From positions 310,001 through 374,000 of the forward strand of contig NZ_VLPK01000004.1 in assembly GCF_007558865.1 (NCBI RefSeq): a stretch of DNA of 64,000 bases. Reading direction: 5' to 3'. The notes beneath the pieces are model-generated. The model did no database searches. It had not been told where the DNA came from and saw only the letters and a program-made list of their open reading frames with translations. The stretch is from Mucilaginibacter corticis. Lineage in GTDB: Bacteria > Bacteroidota > Bacteroidia > Sphingobacteriales > Sphingobacteriaceae. The translations under genes and the position numbers were made by a program. This document shows positions 7,333 to 16,984 of this stretch, in pieces (the first letter of the stretch is position 1; each line of letters opens with the position of its first letter).

Positions 7333-9003
7333 TTATGCCCAGTCAAACTCCACTATTTTGCCATTCATTCGCCATTTTTTTGGTTGGATATTTTCCATCC
7401 AGTCTAACGGCTCGGCCAGCGGCTGCACTTTTGCCGCCTGGGCAAATGCCGTTTTTATGGCTGCTTTTTGCGCCTCGCCGGTAGCTTCAGGTTGTGCCGA
7501 TATAAATAATGGCGCGCCGCTTTGGGCCAGCAGATCCAGCCATTGTTTGTTGCGGCCCCAGGCTATTTTAGTGGTTAGGCCCACGCAATCGCCATCCACC
7601 GCGTAAAAGCGGTTATGTTGCGGCAGGCGAAAAGCCAGCGTGTTGATACCCATTTTACGGGTGCGTTCCCATTCGTTACCGCTGGTATCATCGCCAATAC
7701 GGCACATTTCAAAAATGCCCGCGCTTAAATGGCTCATGGTGTTGCAACCAATAATATAAATGCCATCGCCTGCTGCTTCTCGGATATTGCGGTAAAGGTC
7801 AAGAATGATCTCGGCAGTGGTTTTAGTGCGGTCGTTAAAGTTCCAGCCCGGCGCGGTAATGCTGTCTTTCATATCAAAACCCCAACGGCCGGTAATATCA
7901 TAGGTGCTAAAGTCGTGCTTTACCATTTCATAGCCCCATTGCTTATAAACTTCAAAATTGTGTTTAATGCGCTCAATGTTTTCAGGTATGGTTGGGTCAA
8001 GCACCGGGTTTTTCGGGTCGTCCCTGCCGGGGATCTTTGGTGCCAGTAAGCCGGCCTTTTCATCATGCCGCGCACAAAGCGGGCGCATCCACAAGCCGGA
8101 GCGCATGCCCAGTTTCTTTATCTCGTCGCCCAGCAGGTGCATGTCCTTGAATTTATCGTTGGGCTTTGAAAAATCATCGTTCCAGCCGCCATCGCCCGGC
8201 AAATAAGGCGAGTAGGTGGCCCAGCCCGCGTCAATTACAGAAAATGGTTTGTTATTGGTATCGGTTACCAGTTCGCTCATGGTAGCGGTGGTATTCTTTA
8301 TCAGGTCGAAGTTATTGTTGCCGTAAGCAAAATACCAGTCGTTAATACCATAAATGGGTTGTTTGGGTAAGCGTGGTTTCTCGCACATCAGGCCGCAAAA
8401 ACGGTGGTCCACCTGGAATGGACTTTCGCCCGGTTTACTTTGCATGGTAATTACATCGGCAGCGTGTAAAGTACGGTTGCCCAGCAATACGCCGTTACCA
8501 CCCGAATGCGTATCTAAGGTAAGCTCTAATCCTTTATCGCTTAAACCCCACCAGCAAATGGTGTTTGCGCCGGTTTTCACGCCAAAGCAGGCGGTTTGTT
8601 TTGTATCACTGATCAATACATACCAGGGGTTTTTAACACCGGTGGTATTTGTTTTCCATTGCAGGTCGCCGTATGACCGTTCCCAGTGGTCACCCAGATA
8701 CATGGCCTTTGCAGGCATATTGTGCGCCCATTTTAGCCGCACAGCATTTAATTGCTGCGTTGGCGATGTTACATAAATTCCTTTGGCGTTACCATTTGCT
8801 TTTACAACAACTTCAATATCCTTATGACTAAACTTAGCGCCGTTGGTGCCTGTAAGTTTGAACCATTCATCGCCGCTTTGCGCCCAAACTTCGGCAGGCA
8901 GGCCCATGGCGGTTGTTTGTGCCGATGTAGCATAAGTTAACCTGCTTAATAATAAAGCAACTGCAGATGTTGAGGATAGTTGAAGAAAATGCCGTCTTTG
9001 CAT
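7333..9003 (-). CDS. Secreted alpha-galactosidase-like glycosidase (clan GH-D, GH36/27-like)
   Basis: A 556-residue exported enzyme; the first residues MQRRHFLQ plus a hydrophobic stretch look like a twin-arginine or related signal. An N-terminal beta-sandwich is followed by a TIM barrel. The barrel shows clan GH-D features: DWYFAYG, VIDAGWATYSPYL, GLWMRPL, then the nucleophile strand YEMVKHDFS (Asp of KHD) and a later RIGDDTSGNEW segment that should hold the acid/base Asp. These enzymes remove alpha-linked sugars, often galactose, from oligosaccharides. It is divergent from the xylose operon, 261 bases away, which hints at plant-glycan use but does not fix the substrate. Confidence 0.78.
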   Translation of the reverse strand: MQRRHFLQLSSTSAVALLLSRLTYATSAQTTAMGLPAEVWAQSGDEWFKLTGTNGAKFSHKDIEVVVKANGNAKGIYVTSPTQQLNAVRLKWAHNMPAKAMYLGDHWERSYGDLQWKTNTTGVKNPWYVLISDTKQTACFGVKTGANTICWWGLSDKGLELTLDTHSGGNGVLLGNRTLHAADVITMQSKPGESPFQVDHRFCGLMCEKPRLPKQPIYGINDWYFAYGNNNFDLIKNTTATMSELVTDTNNKPFSVIDAGWATYSPYLPGDGGWNDDFSKPNDKFKDMHLLGDEIKKLGMRSGLWMRPLCARHDEKAGLLAPKIPGRDDPKNPVLDPTIPENIERIKHNFEVYKQWGYEMVKHDFSTYDITGRWGFDMKDSITAPGWNFNDRTKTTAEIILDLYRNIREAAGDGIYIIGCNTMSHLSAGIFEMCRIGDDTSGNEWERTRKMGINTLAFRLPQHNRFYAVDGDCVGLTTKIAWGRNKQWLDLLAQSGAPLFISAQPEATGEAQKAAIKTAFAQAAKVQPLAEPLDWMENIQPKKWRMNGKIVEFDWA

Positions 9004-9264
9004 AATTAAATGGTTGTTTTTGGTTCGATCGAATGGGGATTCTACAGGCTTTTAGCCGGCCCGCTAACATACAAGAATAATAGCATTTTACTAAATAATA
9101 TTGGCATTTGGGCCGATTTTTAAGCAAGAAAATGGTAAAGAAACAAGTGTTGGAAAAATATAATATCGAACGATAGATTTTACTTATTAAAAAAATTAAT
9201 TTGCGCTTGCAATCAATAACCAATTGTAAAAAGTACACTTTAATTCAACCATCTGATAAACAGT

Positions 9265-10749
9265 ATGTTATTATTAGGAATTGACATAGGTACATCGTCG
9301 GTAAAAGTATCTGTTGTGGATGCTTCGAGCCAAAAAACGGTAGCCTCGGCACAATACCCCGACACGGAGTCGCCAATTACTTCATTGCACCCCGGATGGG
9401 CAGAGCAATCGCCGGATATGTGGTGGCAGCAGGCCCAACAGGCCATCGCTTTATGCAATAGCAGCAAGAAGTATAACCCGCAGGATATAGCCGCTATCGG
9501 CATAGCTTACCAGATGCATGGATTGGTGCTGGTTGACAAAGATCAGAAGCTGCTGCGCGATAGCATTATCTGGTGCGACAGCCGCGCGGTTGAGATAGGC
9601 GAGCAGGCCTTTGACACCATAGGCCATGAAGAGTGTTTATCGCACCTGCTAAATTCACCCGGTAACTTCACTGCAAGCAAACTGGCATGGGTAAAGAAGA
9701 ATGAACCTGCCATATATGAGCAAATAGATAAGATCATGCTTCCCGGCGATTACATAGCCATGAAATTAAGCGGCGAGATCACTACGTCGATCTCGGCCTT
9801 GTCTGAAGGTGTTTTCTTTGATTTTATAAACAACAGCATATCCAAAGCAATAATTGACCACTACGGGTTTAGTGAGAGCTTGTTCCCGCCGGTGCAACCT
9901 GTGTTTTCAAACCATGGCGGAGTTTTAGCTTCAGTCGCTGCGGAGTTAGGTTTAAAAGCCGGTATCTCGATAGCCTATAAGGCAGGCGATCAGCCCAATA
10001 ACGCTTTATCTTTGAATGTATTTAACCCCGGCGAAGTTGCAGCCACTGCCGGAACATCGGGGGTGATCTATGGCGTGAGTGATGAGCTGACATACGATCC
10101 GCAATCGCGTGTGAATACCTTTGCGCACGTTAATTATACCGAACAACAAAAGAGCCTGGGCGTGCTACTGTGCATTAATGGCACCGGTAGCCTGTACCGC
10201 TGGACAAAGAACCTTTTTGGTTCGGCGGTGAGCTATAACCAGATGAACCAGGAGGCCACAAAAGTACCTTTGGGCAGCGACGGTCTGCGCATATTGCCAT
10301 TTGGCAACGGTGCAGAACGGATGCTGAACAACCAACTGGTAGGCGTGCATTTTCATAACATTGATTTGAACCTGCATACGCAGGCACATATATTCAGGGC
10401 CGTGCAGGAGGGGATAGCATCTGCCTTTCGTTACGGTGTGGACATAATGCGCGAGAACGGCATGAACCCAACCGTGATCCGTGCAGGCAAGGCCAATTTG
10501 TTTTTAAGCGACCTTTTCGCGCAAACCTTTGTAAACGCTACCGGCATCCCTGTCGAGTTATACCATAACGATGGCAGCGTTGGGGCGGCATTGGGCGCGG
10601 GGATAGGCGCGGGCATATTTACATCGCCTGCCGAAGCCTTTAAGCAAATGCACCCACTGCAACTGATCGAACCAACATCAACAGCTTTTGAACCCGTTTA
10701 CCAGGAATGGAAAGGGCTGTTGGTTAAACAACTATCTATCACAAATTAA
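9265..10749 (+). CDS. xylB: Xylulokinase
   Basis: A 494-residue FGGY-family sugar kinase that phosphorylates D-xylulose to xylulose 5-phosphate in the cytoplasm. The phosphate-binding GIDIGTSSVK motif is at residues 5-14. Substrate-side QMHGLV is at about 82-87, and AGDQPNNALSLNV and ATAGTSGVIYGV follow in the C-terminal half. Length is typical. The xylose isomerase gene follows after 29 bases, which settles the choice of xylulokinase over other FGGY kinases. No xylR-type regulator or xylose transporter lies next to it. The 261-base spacer to the divergent glycosidase presumably carries the promoter, but I see only imperfect elements (for example TTAATTTG near 9196). Confidence 0.95.
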   Translation: MLLLGIDIGTSSVKVSVVDASSQKTVASAQYPDTESPITSLHPGWAEQSPDMWWQQAQQAIALCNSSKKYNPQDIAAIGIAYQMHGLVLVDKDQKLLRDSIIWCDSRAVEIGEQAFDTIGHEECLSHLLNSPGNFTASKLAWVKKNEPAIYEQIDKIMLPGDYIAMKLSGEITTSISALSEGVFFDFINNSISKAIIDHYGFSESLFPPVQPVFSNHGGVLASVAAELGLKAGISIAYKAGDQPNNALSLNVFNPGEVAATAGTSGVIYGVSDELTYDPQSRVNTFAHVNYTEQQKSLGVLLCINGTGSLYRWTKNLFGSAVSYNQMNQEATKVPLGSDGLRILPFGNGAERMLNNQLVGVHFHNIDLNLHTQAHIFRAVQEGIASAFRYGVDIMRENGMNPTVIRAGKANLFLSDLFAQTFVNATGIPVELYHNDGSVGAALGAGIGAGIFTSPAEAFKQMHPLQLIEPTSTAFEPVYQEWKGLLVKQLSITN

Positions 10750-10778
10750 GAACCACAAAATCTATAAAACAAAATGTA

Positions 10779-12110
10779 ATGGCAAAAATAGTAACAGGCG
10801 AAACAGAATTTTTTAAAGGTATAGGCCAAATAAAATATGAGGGCCTTGAGTCTGATAATCCCTTAGCTTTCCGCTGGTATGACGCTGATAAGGTTGTAGC
10901 CGGCAAAACCATGAAAGACCACCTGCGTTTCGCAGGTGCTTACTGGCACTCGTTTGTAGGTAATGGTGCCGATCCGTTTGGTGAGCCTACCCATATCTTC
11001 GAGTGGAACAAAAAGTCAGACCCGGTTGAGCGTGCCAAGGATAAAATGGACGCGGCATTTGAGTTTTTAACCAAAATGAACCTGCCTTACTACTGCTTCC
11101 ATGATGTGGATGTGGTTGACTATGGCAATGACATTAACGAAAATGACCGCCGTTTACAGGCGTTGGTTGAATATGCCAAACAAAAACAAGCAGAAAGCGG
11201 AGTAAAGTTGCTTTGGGGAACCGCCAACATGTTCTCAAACCGCAGGTATATGAACGGCGCTGCTACCAACCCTGATTTTCATGTGTTAACGCACGGCGCG
11301 GCGCAGGTTAAAGCTGCTATTGATGCTACCATTGCTTTGGGTGGCGAGAACTACGTTTTTTGGGGTGGTCGCGAAGGTTATATGTCGCTGTTAAACACTG
11401 ATATGAAACGCGAGCAGGAACACCTTGCTAAGTTCTTACACTCAGCTAAAGACTATGCACGCAAACAAGGCTTTAAAGGTACTTTCTTTATAGAGCCAAA
11501 ACCTTGCGAACCTACCAAGCACCAGTATGATTATGATTCGGCTACCGTATTTGGCTTTTTGCAGAAATATGGCTTGCTTGACGACTTTAAATTGAACATT
11601 GAAGTTAACCACGCTACATTGGCGGGCCATACTTTCCAGCATGAACTACAGGTTGCCGCCGACAGCGGCCTGTTAGGCTCTATCGACGCTAACCGTGGCG
11701 ATACCCAAAACGGTTGGGATACAGACCAATTCCCGAATGATATCAATGAGATCACTGAAGCTATGATGATCATCCTGCAGGCAGGTGGTTTACAGGGCGG
11801 CGGTATTAACTTTGATGCCAAGATCCGTCGTAACTCAACCGACCAGACCGACCTGTTCTATGCACACGTAGGTGGTATGGACATTTTTGCAAGGGCGCTG
11901 ATCACTGCCGACAACATCCTGCAAAAATCAGAATACAAGAAACTGCGTTCTGACCGTTACGCGTCGTACGATAGCGGTAAAGGTAAAGAGTTTGAAGAAG
12001 GCAAGCTATCATTAGAGGACCTGAGAGCTTACGCTATTGAGAATGGTGAGCCTAAAGCGGCCAGCGGCAGACAGGAATACATCGAGAACCTGATTAATCG
12101 TTATATATAA
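10779..12110 (+). CDS. xylA: Xylose isomerase
   Basis: A 443-residue cytoplasmic enzyme that interconverts D-xylose and D-xylulose. It is the longer (class II) type. The catalytic His108 and Asp111 are in YYCFHDVDV. Metal-ligand regions are FIEPKPCEPTKHQYD, EVNHATLAGHTFQHEL and GSIDANRGD, with WGGREGY between them. It is the second gene of the xylBA operon and ends just before a clear intrinsic terminator. Start at ATG 10779 gives the expected N-terminus (residues 10-20 FFKGIGQIKYE align with the usual start of this class). Confidence 0.97.
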   Translation: MAKIVTGETEFFKGIGQIKYEGLESDNPLAFRWYDADKVVAGKTMKDHLRFAGAYWHSFVGNGADPFGEPTHIFEWNKKSDPVERAKDKMDAAFEFLTKMNLPYYCFHDVDVVDYGNDINENDRRLQALVEYAKQKQAESGVKLLWGTANMFSNRRYMNGAATNPDFHVLTHGAAQVKAAIDATIALGGENYVFWGGREGYMSLLNTDMKREQEHLAKFLHSAKDYARKQGFKGTFFIEPKPCEPTKHQYDYDSATVFGFLQKYGLLDDFKLNIEVNHATLAGHTFQHELQVAADSGLLGSIDANRGDTQNGWDTDQFPNDINEITEAMMIILQAGGLQGGGINFDAKIRRNSTDQTDLFYAHVGGMDIFARALITADNILQKSEYKKLRSDRYASYDSGKGKEFEEGKLSLEDLRAYAIENGEPKAASGRQEYIENLINRYI

Positions 12111-12130
12111 TCCGTAAGGATTTAGAAGTT

Positions 12131-12161
12131 AAAGTCCCGGCAGCAATGGCGGGATTTTTTT
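12131..12161 (+). terminator. Intrinsic terminator of xylBA
   Basis: TCCCG (12135-12139) and CGGGA (12150-12154) form a stem with a 10-base loop, followed by seven T (12155-12161). It lies about 20 bases after the xylA stop. Confidence 0.75.
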
Positions 12162-12174
12162 GTTTAAAACAATA

Positions 12175-12388
12175 GGTGATCCACTTAAAAATATGGATCA
12201 CTTGGATCATCTTTTTTGGTAACATGTTGTAAATAAGTATTTTGGTAAAATGGGTGGATCACTTTGGATCACCATTAAAAGTCAGCATAATTGAGTATAA
12301 TACTTTGTTAAGATGCTGATAATCAAATTTCTCAAAAATGACTATTTTTTGCCTGTTTTCATGGAGTGGATCACCAAAAGTGGATCAC
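12175..12388. repeat. Iteron-like locus A: seven copies of TGGATCAC
   Basis: The 405-base gap between xylA and the LCP gene holds seven copies of TGGATCAC. One is inverted (12176-12183, within GGTGATCCAC). Direct copies are at 12194-12201, 12203-12210 (last base T), 12255-12262, 12265-12272, 12367-12374 and 12381-12388. They come in pairs with 9-, 10- and 14-base periods, separated by AT-rich sequence with no ORF. Each unit contains GATC. No transposase or terminal repeat is present. A second locus with the same arrangement but another word is at 47467-47572. Confidence 0.85.
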
Positions 12389-12515
12389 CCCAATTTTAAC
12401 TATCCCGACAATTAGACAAAACCTTTACTAACGCCGTTTCGTATTTATACACTCCGTCAGGATAAATTAAAAACTTGTTTAGATCAATTAACTTTTATTG
12501 TTAGTTTTAACCATT

Positions 12516-13331
12516 ATGAAAAGAATACTCACTTTATTGCTATTATTTGCAGCATTATCGTCAAACGCGCAGAACTATTTATTCATTGGGATTGACAGCC
12601 GAAGTAAAGAACTGGCAGGTAATGCTGATATGATCATGATCATGACGGTGCATAAAGAAAACCTTAAAATGGCTTCGATCATGAGAGATACTTATGTTAA
12701 TATTCCGGGTCATGGCATGGACAAAATAAATGCCTCATACAGGTATGGCGGAGCTAAGTTATTGATCAGCACTATTAACAATAATTTTAAGACCAAAATA
12801 AGCAGTTATATAGTTGTAGATTTTATTAACGCGGCAAAAGCTGTGGATATGCTTGGCGGTTTGGATATGACCGTTACAGATGAAGAACGCCAGCAGATAA
12901 ATAATTACGTTAAGGAACAGGTAATGTATAATAACAACAAATATGTTGAATTAACGGATACCGGGAACGTAAAACTAAATGGCGACCAGGTATTAGCTTA
13001 TACCCGGATCAGGCATACTGCCGGTGGCGACAGAAAACGTACAGAAAGGCAACGTACTGTTTTTAACATGATCATAAAAAAAATGTCGAGTGATAAGGTG
13101 AGCATGGGTACTTTAAAAAGTATGTTCTTATTGTTCAATACTAATATTGATTATCACGCGGCTATGGAAACCGCAGGTTACGTATTGCTTGATCCGCATC
13201 ATAAATGGCCTGAAACCAAAGTATTCCCGGCAGAGGATTACAGCAGGGGATGGATCAAAAATGGTATATGGTATTTAAAGGCCGATCTGCCAACGATGGG
13301 TAAGGATATCAACGAGTATATTAAAAATTAA
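12516..13331 (+). CDS. LCP (LytR-CpsA-Psr) family protein, exported
   Basis: ATG 12516 gives a cleavable signal peptide (MKRILTLLLLFAALSSNAQ) and a 271-residue protein. The LCP domain is clear: GIDSRSKELAGNADMIMIM at about 25-43, IMRDTYVNIPG with the conserved Arg57-Asp58, KINASYRYGG, DMLGGLDMTV, and LNGDQVLAYTRIRHT followed by a GDRKRTERQR segment that carries phosphate-binding arginines. LCP enzymes move glycopolymers from a lipid carrier onto an acceptor and are best known from Gram-positive cell walls. Here the usual N-terminal transmembrane anchor is replaced by a signal peptide, so the protein is probably periplasmic. Its acceptor in a Gram-negative cell is unknown. Confidence 0.87.
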   Translation: MKRILTLLLLFAALSSNAQNYLFIGIDSRSKELAGNADMIMIMTVHKENLKMASIMRDTYVNIPGHGMDKINASYRYGGAKLLISTINNNFKTKISSYIVVDFINAAKAVDMLGGLDMTVTDEERQQINNYVKEQVMYNNNKYVELTDTGNVKLNGDQVLAYTRIRHTAGGDRKRTERQRTVFNMIIKKMSSDKVSMGTLKSMFLLFNTNIDYHAAMETAGYVLLDPHHKWPETKVFPAEDYSRGWIKNGIWYLKADLPTMGKDINEYIKN

Positions 13332-13345
13332 GCTATTGATGTGTT

Positions 13346-13382
13346 GCTGTTTGACAGTAATATCTACTTACTGTCAAACAGC
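13346..13382. terminator. Bidirectional hairpin between LCP and lipoprotein genes
   Basis: A perfect 15-bp stem (GCTGTTTGACAGTAA at 13346-13360, its complement at 13368-13382) with a 7-base loop. The right arm lies inside the last codons of the convergent lipoprotein gene. A short T-rich tail follows on the plus strand. Confidence 0.7.
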
Positions 13383-13837
13383 ATTATTTTATCTTTATAC
13401 TGATCGCCATAAAAAACCAATAGTTGGTACGGGGCTTTATGCATGCCGAAGGCCATTGTATGTAAACCGGCCGGCAGGTTGGTTAATGTTATTCCCCATA
13501 CAGGTTTACTGTCGATACTGTTAGTAACCCCGGTAAGTTTTTGCATATGCCATTTACCGGTAGCCGAAACTACACCATTGTATTTAAACTCCGCGTCTCC
13601 CGCAAAATCCGGAACATTGGTGGCTGTAAATGAGCTATCTGCGTTTAATGTGATGGACGCGTCTTTAAATATCCCTCTTTTCAGTTTATCATTTACGGTT
13701 TGTGTTTCAAAATGATAAACGCCTGTAACATCTTTTAACTTGGGTTGTTTATAAGGCAACCTTATAGCGTATGGATCATAATGGCCTACGCAGCCGGACA
13801 ATAGTAATGCTAACAACAAACAGGAAATAGGTTTCAT
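13364..13837 (-). CDS. Lipoprotein of unknown function
   Basis: A 157-residue protein with a clear lipoprotein signal (MKPISCLLLALLLSGC, lipobox LSGC, Cys16). The mature part is beta-rich. It contains VTGVYHFETQTVNDKLKRG, NADSSFTATNVP, a KWHMQ strand and the ending LLVFYGDQYKDKIMLFDSK, which recalls small lipocalin-like or META-like lipoproteins. No confident family can be given. It converges on the LCP gene and shares a terminator hairpin with it. The space upstream of its start (13838-13972) contains nothing recognisable. Confidence 0.75.
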   Translation of the reverse strand: MKPISCLLLALLLSGCVGHYDPYAIRLPYKQPKLKDVTGVYHFETQTVNDKLKRGIFKDASITLNADSSFTATNVPDFAGDAEFKYNGVVSATGKWHMQKLTGVTNSIDSKPVWGITLTNLPAGLHTMAFGMHKAPYQLLVFYGDQYKDKIMLFDSK

Positions 13838-13972
13838 AGGACGACTAAGCTACAATTTTAATCAATATTTTATATTTATTATTGACGATAGGGGACTTAA
13901 TTATTTGTTGGCAATAATAACGTTATTTGTAAAGGAGAGAACCGAATAGAAACCTGACAGGTTAACTTGCAA

Positions 13973-15412
13973 ATGAATCTTGAAAAACGTGATTATGACG
14001 CTGTTATAGTTGGCTCGGGGCCTAATGGCCTTGCCGCGGCTATTTTGCTGCAACAACAGGGCTTATCCGTTTTGGTAATAGAGGGTAAAGATGTTATTGG
14101 CGGCGGGTTAACCACTGCCGAATTAACGCTACCCAGTTTTAAGCATGACGTTTGCTCGGCCATTCACCCTATGGCCCTTGCTTCGCCATTTTTCAGGACA
14201 TTACCCTTAGCTGATCATGGGTTGGAATACATCTTCCCCGGGCTGGCTGCCGCGCACCCTTTTGACGATGGTACTGCCGCCATCCTTGATCATTCTATCC
14301 AAACAACTGCACTGCATTTGGGCGCTGATGAACGGGAATACACTAAAATTATGCAGTCAGTAACCGCTGCCTGGCCGTTAATAGACGAGGATATTTTAGG
14401 CCCGCTGCATTTCCCCAAACATCCTTTAGCTTTGGCGGGTTTTGGGCTTAAGGCATTAACCAGTGCAGGCAGCTTTGTTAACCGGTTTAAAACCAAACAG
14501 GCCCGTGGCTTATTTGCCGGGATGGCGGCACATTCCATACAGCCGTTAAGCAATTTGAGCACAGCCGCGATCGGTTTGGTGCTGCTGGCTACGGGGCATA
14601 TGAAAGGTTGGCCCATTCCCAAAGGCGGGTCATCATCCATAGCCAAAGCTTTAAGCAGCTATTTTACGTCGCTGGGCGGCACTATTCAGACCGGATTATA
14701 CATCACCTCATTAGATCAATTACCATCGGCACACGCCATATTATTTGATATTACACCCAAGCAATTGCTACAAATAGCCGGGCATAAATTCTCTGTCATT
14801 TACAAGTGGCAATTAGAGCGTTACCGTTATGGTATGGGGGTATTTAAGGTTGACTGGGCTTTAGACGGCCCGATACCATTTACCGCTGCCGAATGCCGCA
14901 AAGCAGGCACCATACATCTGGGGAATACATTTGAAGAAATAGCCGAAGGCGAGATACTTTCAAGTAAAGGAAAGATAGCCGAAACGCCATTTGTGCTATT
15001 GGCGCAGCAAAGCTTATTCGACAGTTCAAGAGCGCCACAAGGCAAACAGACCGCATGGGCCTATTGCCACGTACCCAACGACTCAACCCATGACATGACC
15101 GCCATTATTGAAAACCAGGTAGAACGTGTTGCCCCGGGTTTTAAGGACCTGATCCTGGCAAAAAACACCATGAACACCGCTCAGGTTGAAACCTATAACC
15201 CCAACTACATAGGCGGCGATATTAACGGCGGCATTATTGACCTTGCCCAGCTATTTACGCGGCCCGCCCTGCGCTGGTCGCCATATAAAACATCGGCTAA
15301 AGGTTTGTATATCTGTTCCTCATCAACACCTCCCGGTGGTGGCGTACATGGTATGTGTGGTTATAACGCTGCTAAGAGGGCTTTGAAGGATGTTTTTGGG
15401 ATATTAGTTTGA
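13973..15412 (+). CDS. FAD-dependent oxidoreductase, phytoene-dehydrogenase-like (COG1233)
   Basis: The 479-residue protein starts at ATG 13973; a TTG two codons earlier is less likely. The N-terminal Rossmann motif is AVIVGSGPNGLAAAILLQQQ and continues to the acidic end of the next strand (VIEGKDVIGGGLTT). The C-terminal FAD motif is KGLYICSSSTPPGGGVHGMCGYNAA. This is the NAD(P)/FAD oxidoreductase group that includes carotenoid desaturases and isomerases (CrtI, CrtISO). No crt or other carotenoid genes flank it, so it may act on another substrate. It appears to be monocistronic. Confidence 0.87.
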   Translation: MNLEKRDYDAVIVGSGPNGLAAAILLQQQGLSVLVIEGKDVIGGGLTTAELTLPSFKHDVCSAIHPMALASPFFRTLPLADHGLEYIFPGLAAAHPFDDGTAAILDHSIQTTALHLGADEREYTKIMQSVTAAWPLIDEDILGPLHFPKHPLALAGFGLKALTSAGSFVNRFKTKQARGLFAGMAAHSIQPLSNLSTAAIGLVLLATGHMKGWPIPKGGSSSIAKALSSYFTSLGGTIQTGLYITSLDQLPSAHAILFDITPKQLLQIAGHKFSVIYKWQLERYRYGMGVFKVDWALDGPIPFTAAECRKAGTIHLGNTFEEIAEGEILSSKGKIAETPFVLLAQQSLFDSSRAPQGKQTAWAYCHVPNDSTHDMTAIIENQVERVAPGFKDLILAKNTMNTAQVETYNPNYIGGDINGGIIDLAQLFTRPALRWSPYKTSAKGLYICSSSTPPGGGVHGMCGYNAAKRALKDVFGILV

Positions 15413-15519
15413 CAGGTATAAGTTATATCTTATATTAGTGATACCTAAACCTAAATGCCTTAATGTACTACCGCCTAATAAAATATAATTTTGAGCAAAG
15501 AATAGACGAAGCTGGTATA

Positions 15520-16883
15520 ATGCTTCGCCTTGTATTTGTTTTGACGCTTTTACTATTGATTGGTCAAATATCAATGGCCCAAATAAAAGTCAATATTAGC
15601 GATATTAAAAAAAAAGATTTTGTAGACGCCGAAAGTGCCTTAGGTTTTGGCCGTGAAACAAAATTTGAATTGGCTCCTGTCAACAATCAATGGTTGTGCA
15701 ATCAAACCAAACAGCGCTATAATGCAGCGTATGCCTCGCCTGGCGAAAAGGCTTATTATGAACGCGAAAACTCTGTGCAACAAAAATTTGTCAAGAAAAT
15801 TGATGAGCAAACTATCGTAGATTTTTTAAAAAGTATAGCAGTAGTTGAGCCTAAATTTTCATCAGCGGCATTAAATATCACTCCACAAACTATTAGTCAT
15901 TATGCCGATACCAGCAAATTTGCTGACAAAGCAAAAAACAACCTTTCTGCAAAACAGATCCAAATTGTATTGACAGAGGAATTAAAGCCTGAACATATAA
16001 AAGAAGCAATAGATTCTTTGCAACATGACTGGTGGACCGACGATTATCCCTATTACAGCATTCATATCATCCTCAAAAATAACGACACAGTTAAAATTGA
16101 AACCAATAGACAACCAGGCTATATGTTACCATGGCGGATAAATAAAATAGAAAGCTATGATCTAAATATTAACAAGTTTTTTGTGGCAGTGATGGGTAGT
16201 TACAAGCAATCAAATAAAAATCGCCTGGAAGGTGGTTATCTGCTCAGTCAGATCTGGGATTATTGCTATAGAACTTTTGCCGATAATGCCATTATCAGGG
16301 ATAATTGGCAAAAACTCGATCCTGTATTCTATAATAAACTAAAAGCTAATTTTAAGATAAAAGATCTGCGTGATTACACTACCGATAACGGTAGACAAGT
16401 TGAGGGGATATTGCAGCCTAACGTTCTGCCTGAAAAAGCTGTGATAAAGGTGTGGGAAAATTTTGACAGCACCAGGTTTTTAAAAAAATTAATATTATTT
16501 ACAGATAGCCTGAAGCGGTATTTTAAACAAAGCAATTTTGTATTTGATTATTATAAACAATTTCCGGCAACCCAAATAATTTTCGGATGGTATCAAGAAA
16601 GATCGATGAAGTGGTTTACGCCATACGCAAAACTAAATTTGACCAATTTGTTAAAGCCAATCCTGGTATTTCCATGAAAAATATTACTCGCTTTTCGGTT
16701 GAGCGATTGAACCATGAAGAATCGCAATGGATATTATTGCCTGATGGTAAATTGGTTTTAATTGTATATTTTAAAAAAGATGTAGCCGGACTAAAAAACA
16801 GTCTTTTGCCCGCAACTAATACTATGCGTAAAGAATGCTTTGTAGTTTTTGATAGAAATGGGAATTTGTTATACCAACTTTAA
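15520..16883 (+). pseudogene. Secreted protein of unknown family, interrupted by a frameshift
   Basis: A frame with a signal peptide (MLRLVFVLTLLLLIGQISMAQ) starts at ATG 15520 and stops at 16677. A second frame, shifted relative to it, is open across the overlap (readable from at least 16587) and runs to 16883 with coding-like protein text (VVYAIRKTKFDQFVKANPG, then LLPDGKLVLIVYFKKDV). The end of the first frame after about residue 355 (WFTPYAKLNLTNLLKPILVFP) looks like out-of-frame translation. One indel near 16540-16600, a region of A/T runs, would join them into a protein of about 450 residues. It may be a recent pseudogene or an assembly error. I do not recognise the family. Confidence 0.6.
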
Positions 16884-16984
16884 TTGTCCTCTAAAATTAA
16901 TGTTTTGTTAAAATGTCTATTTCCCATTTTTTTAAGTGGCGAAAATATGTCAATTAGACCAATTGGGTATAAGCTACTCGTGCC

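Noticed and set aside
12175..12388. Possible CRISPR array
   Set aside because: Repeat units are only 8 bases with irregular 9-95 base spacing and one inverted copy; there is no constant spacer length and no cas gene in the window.
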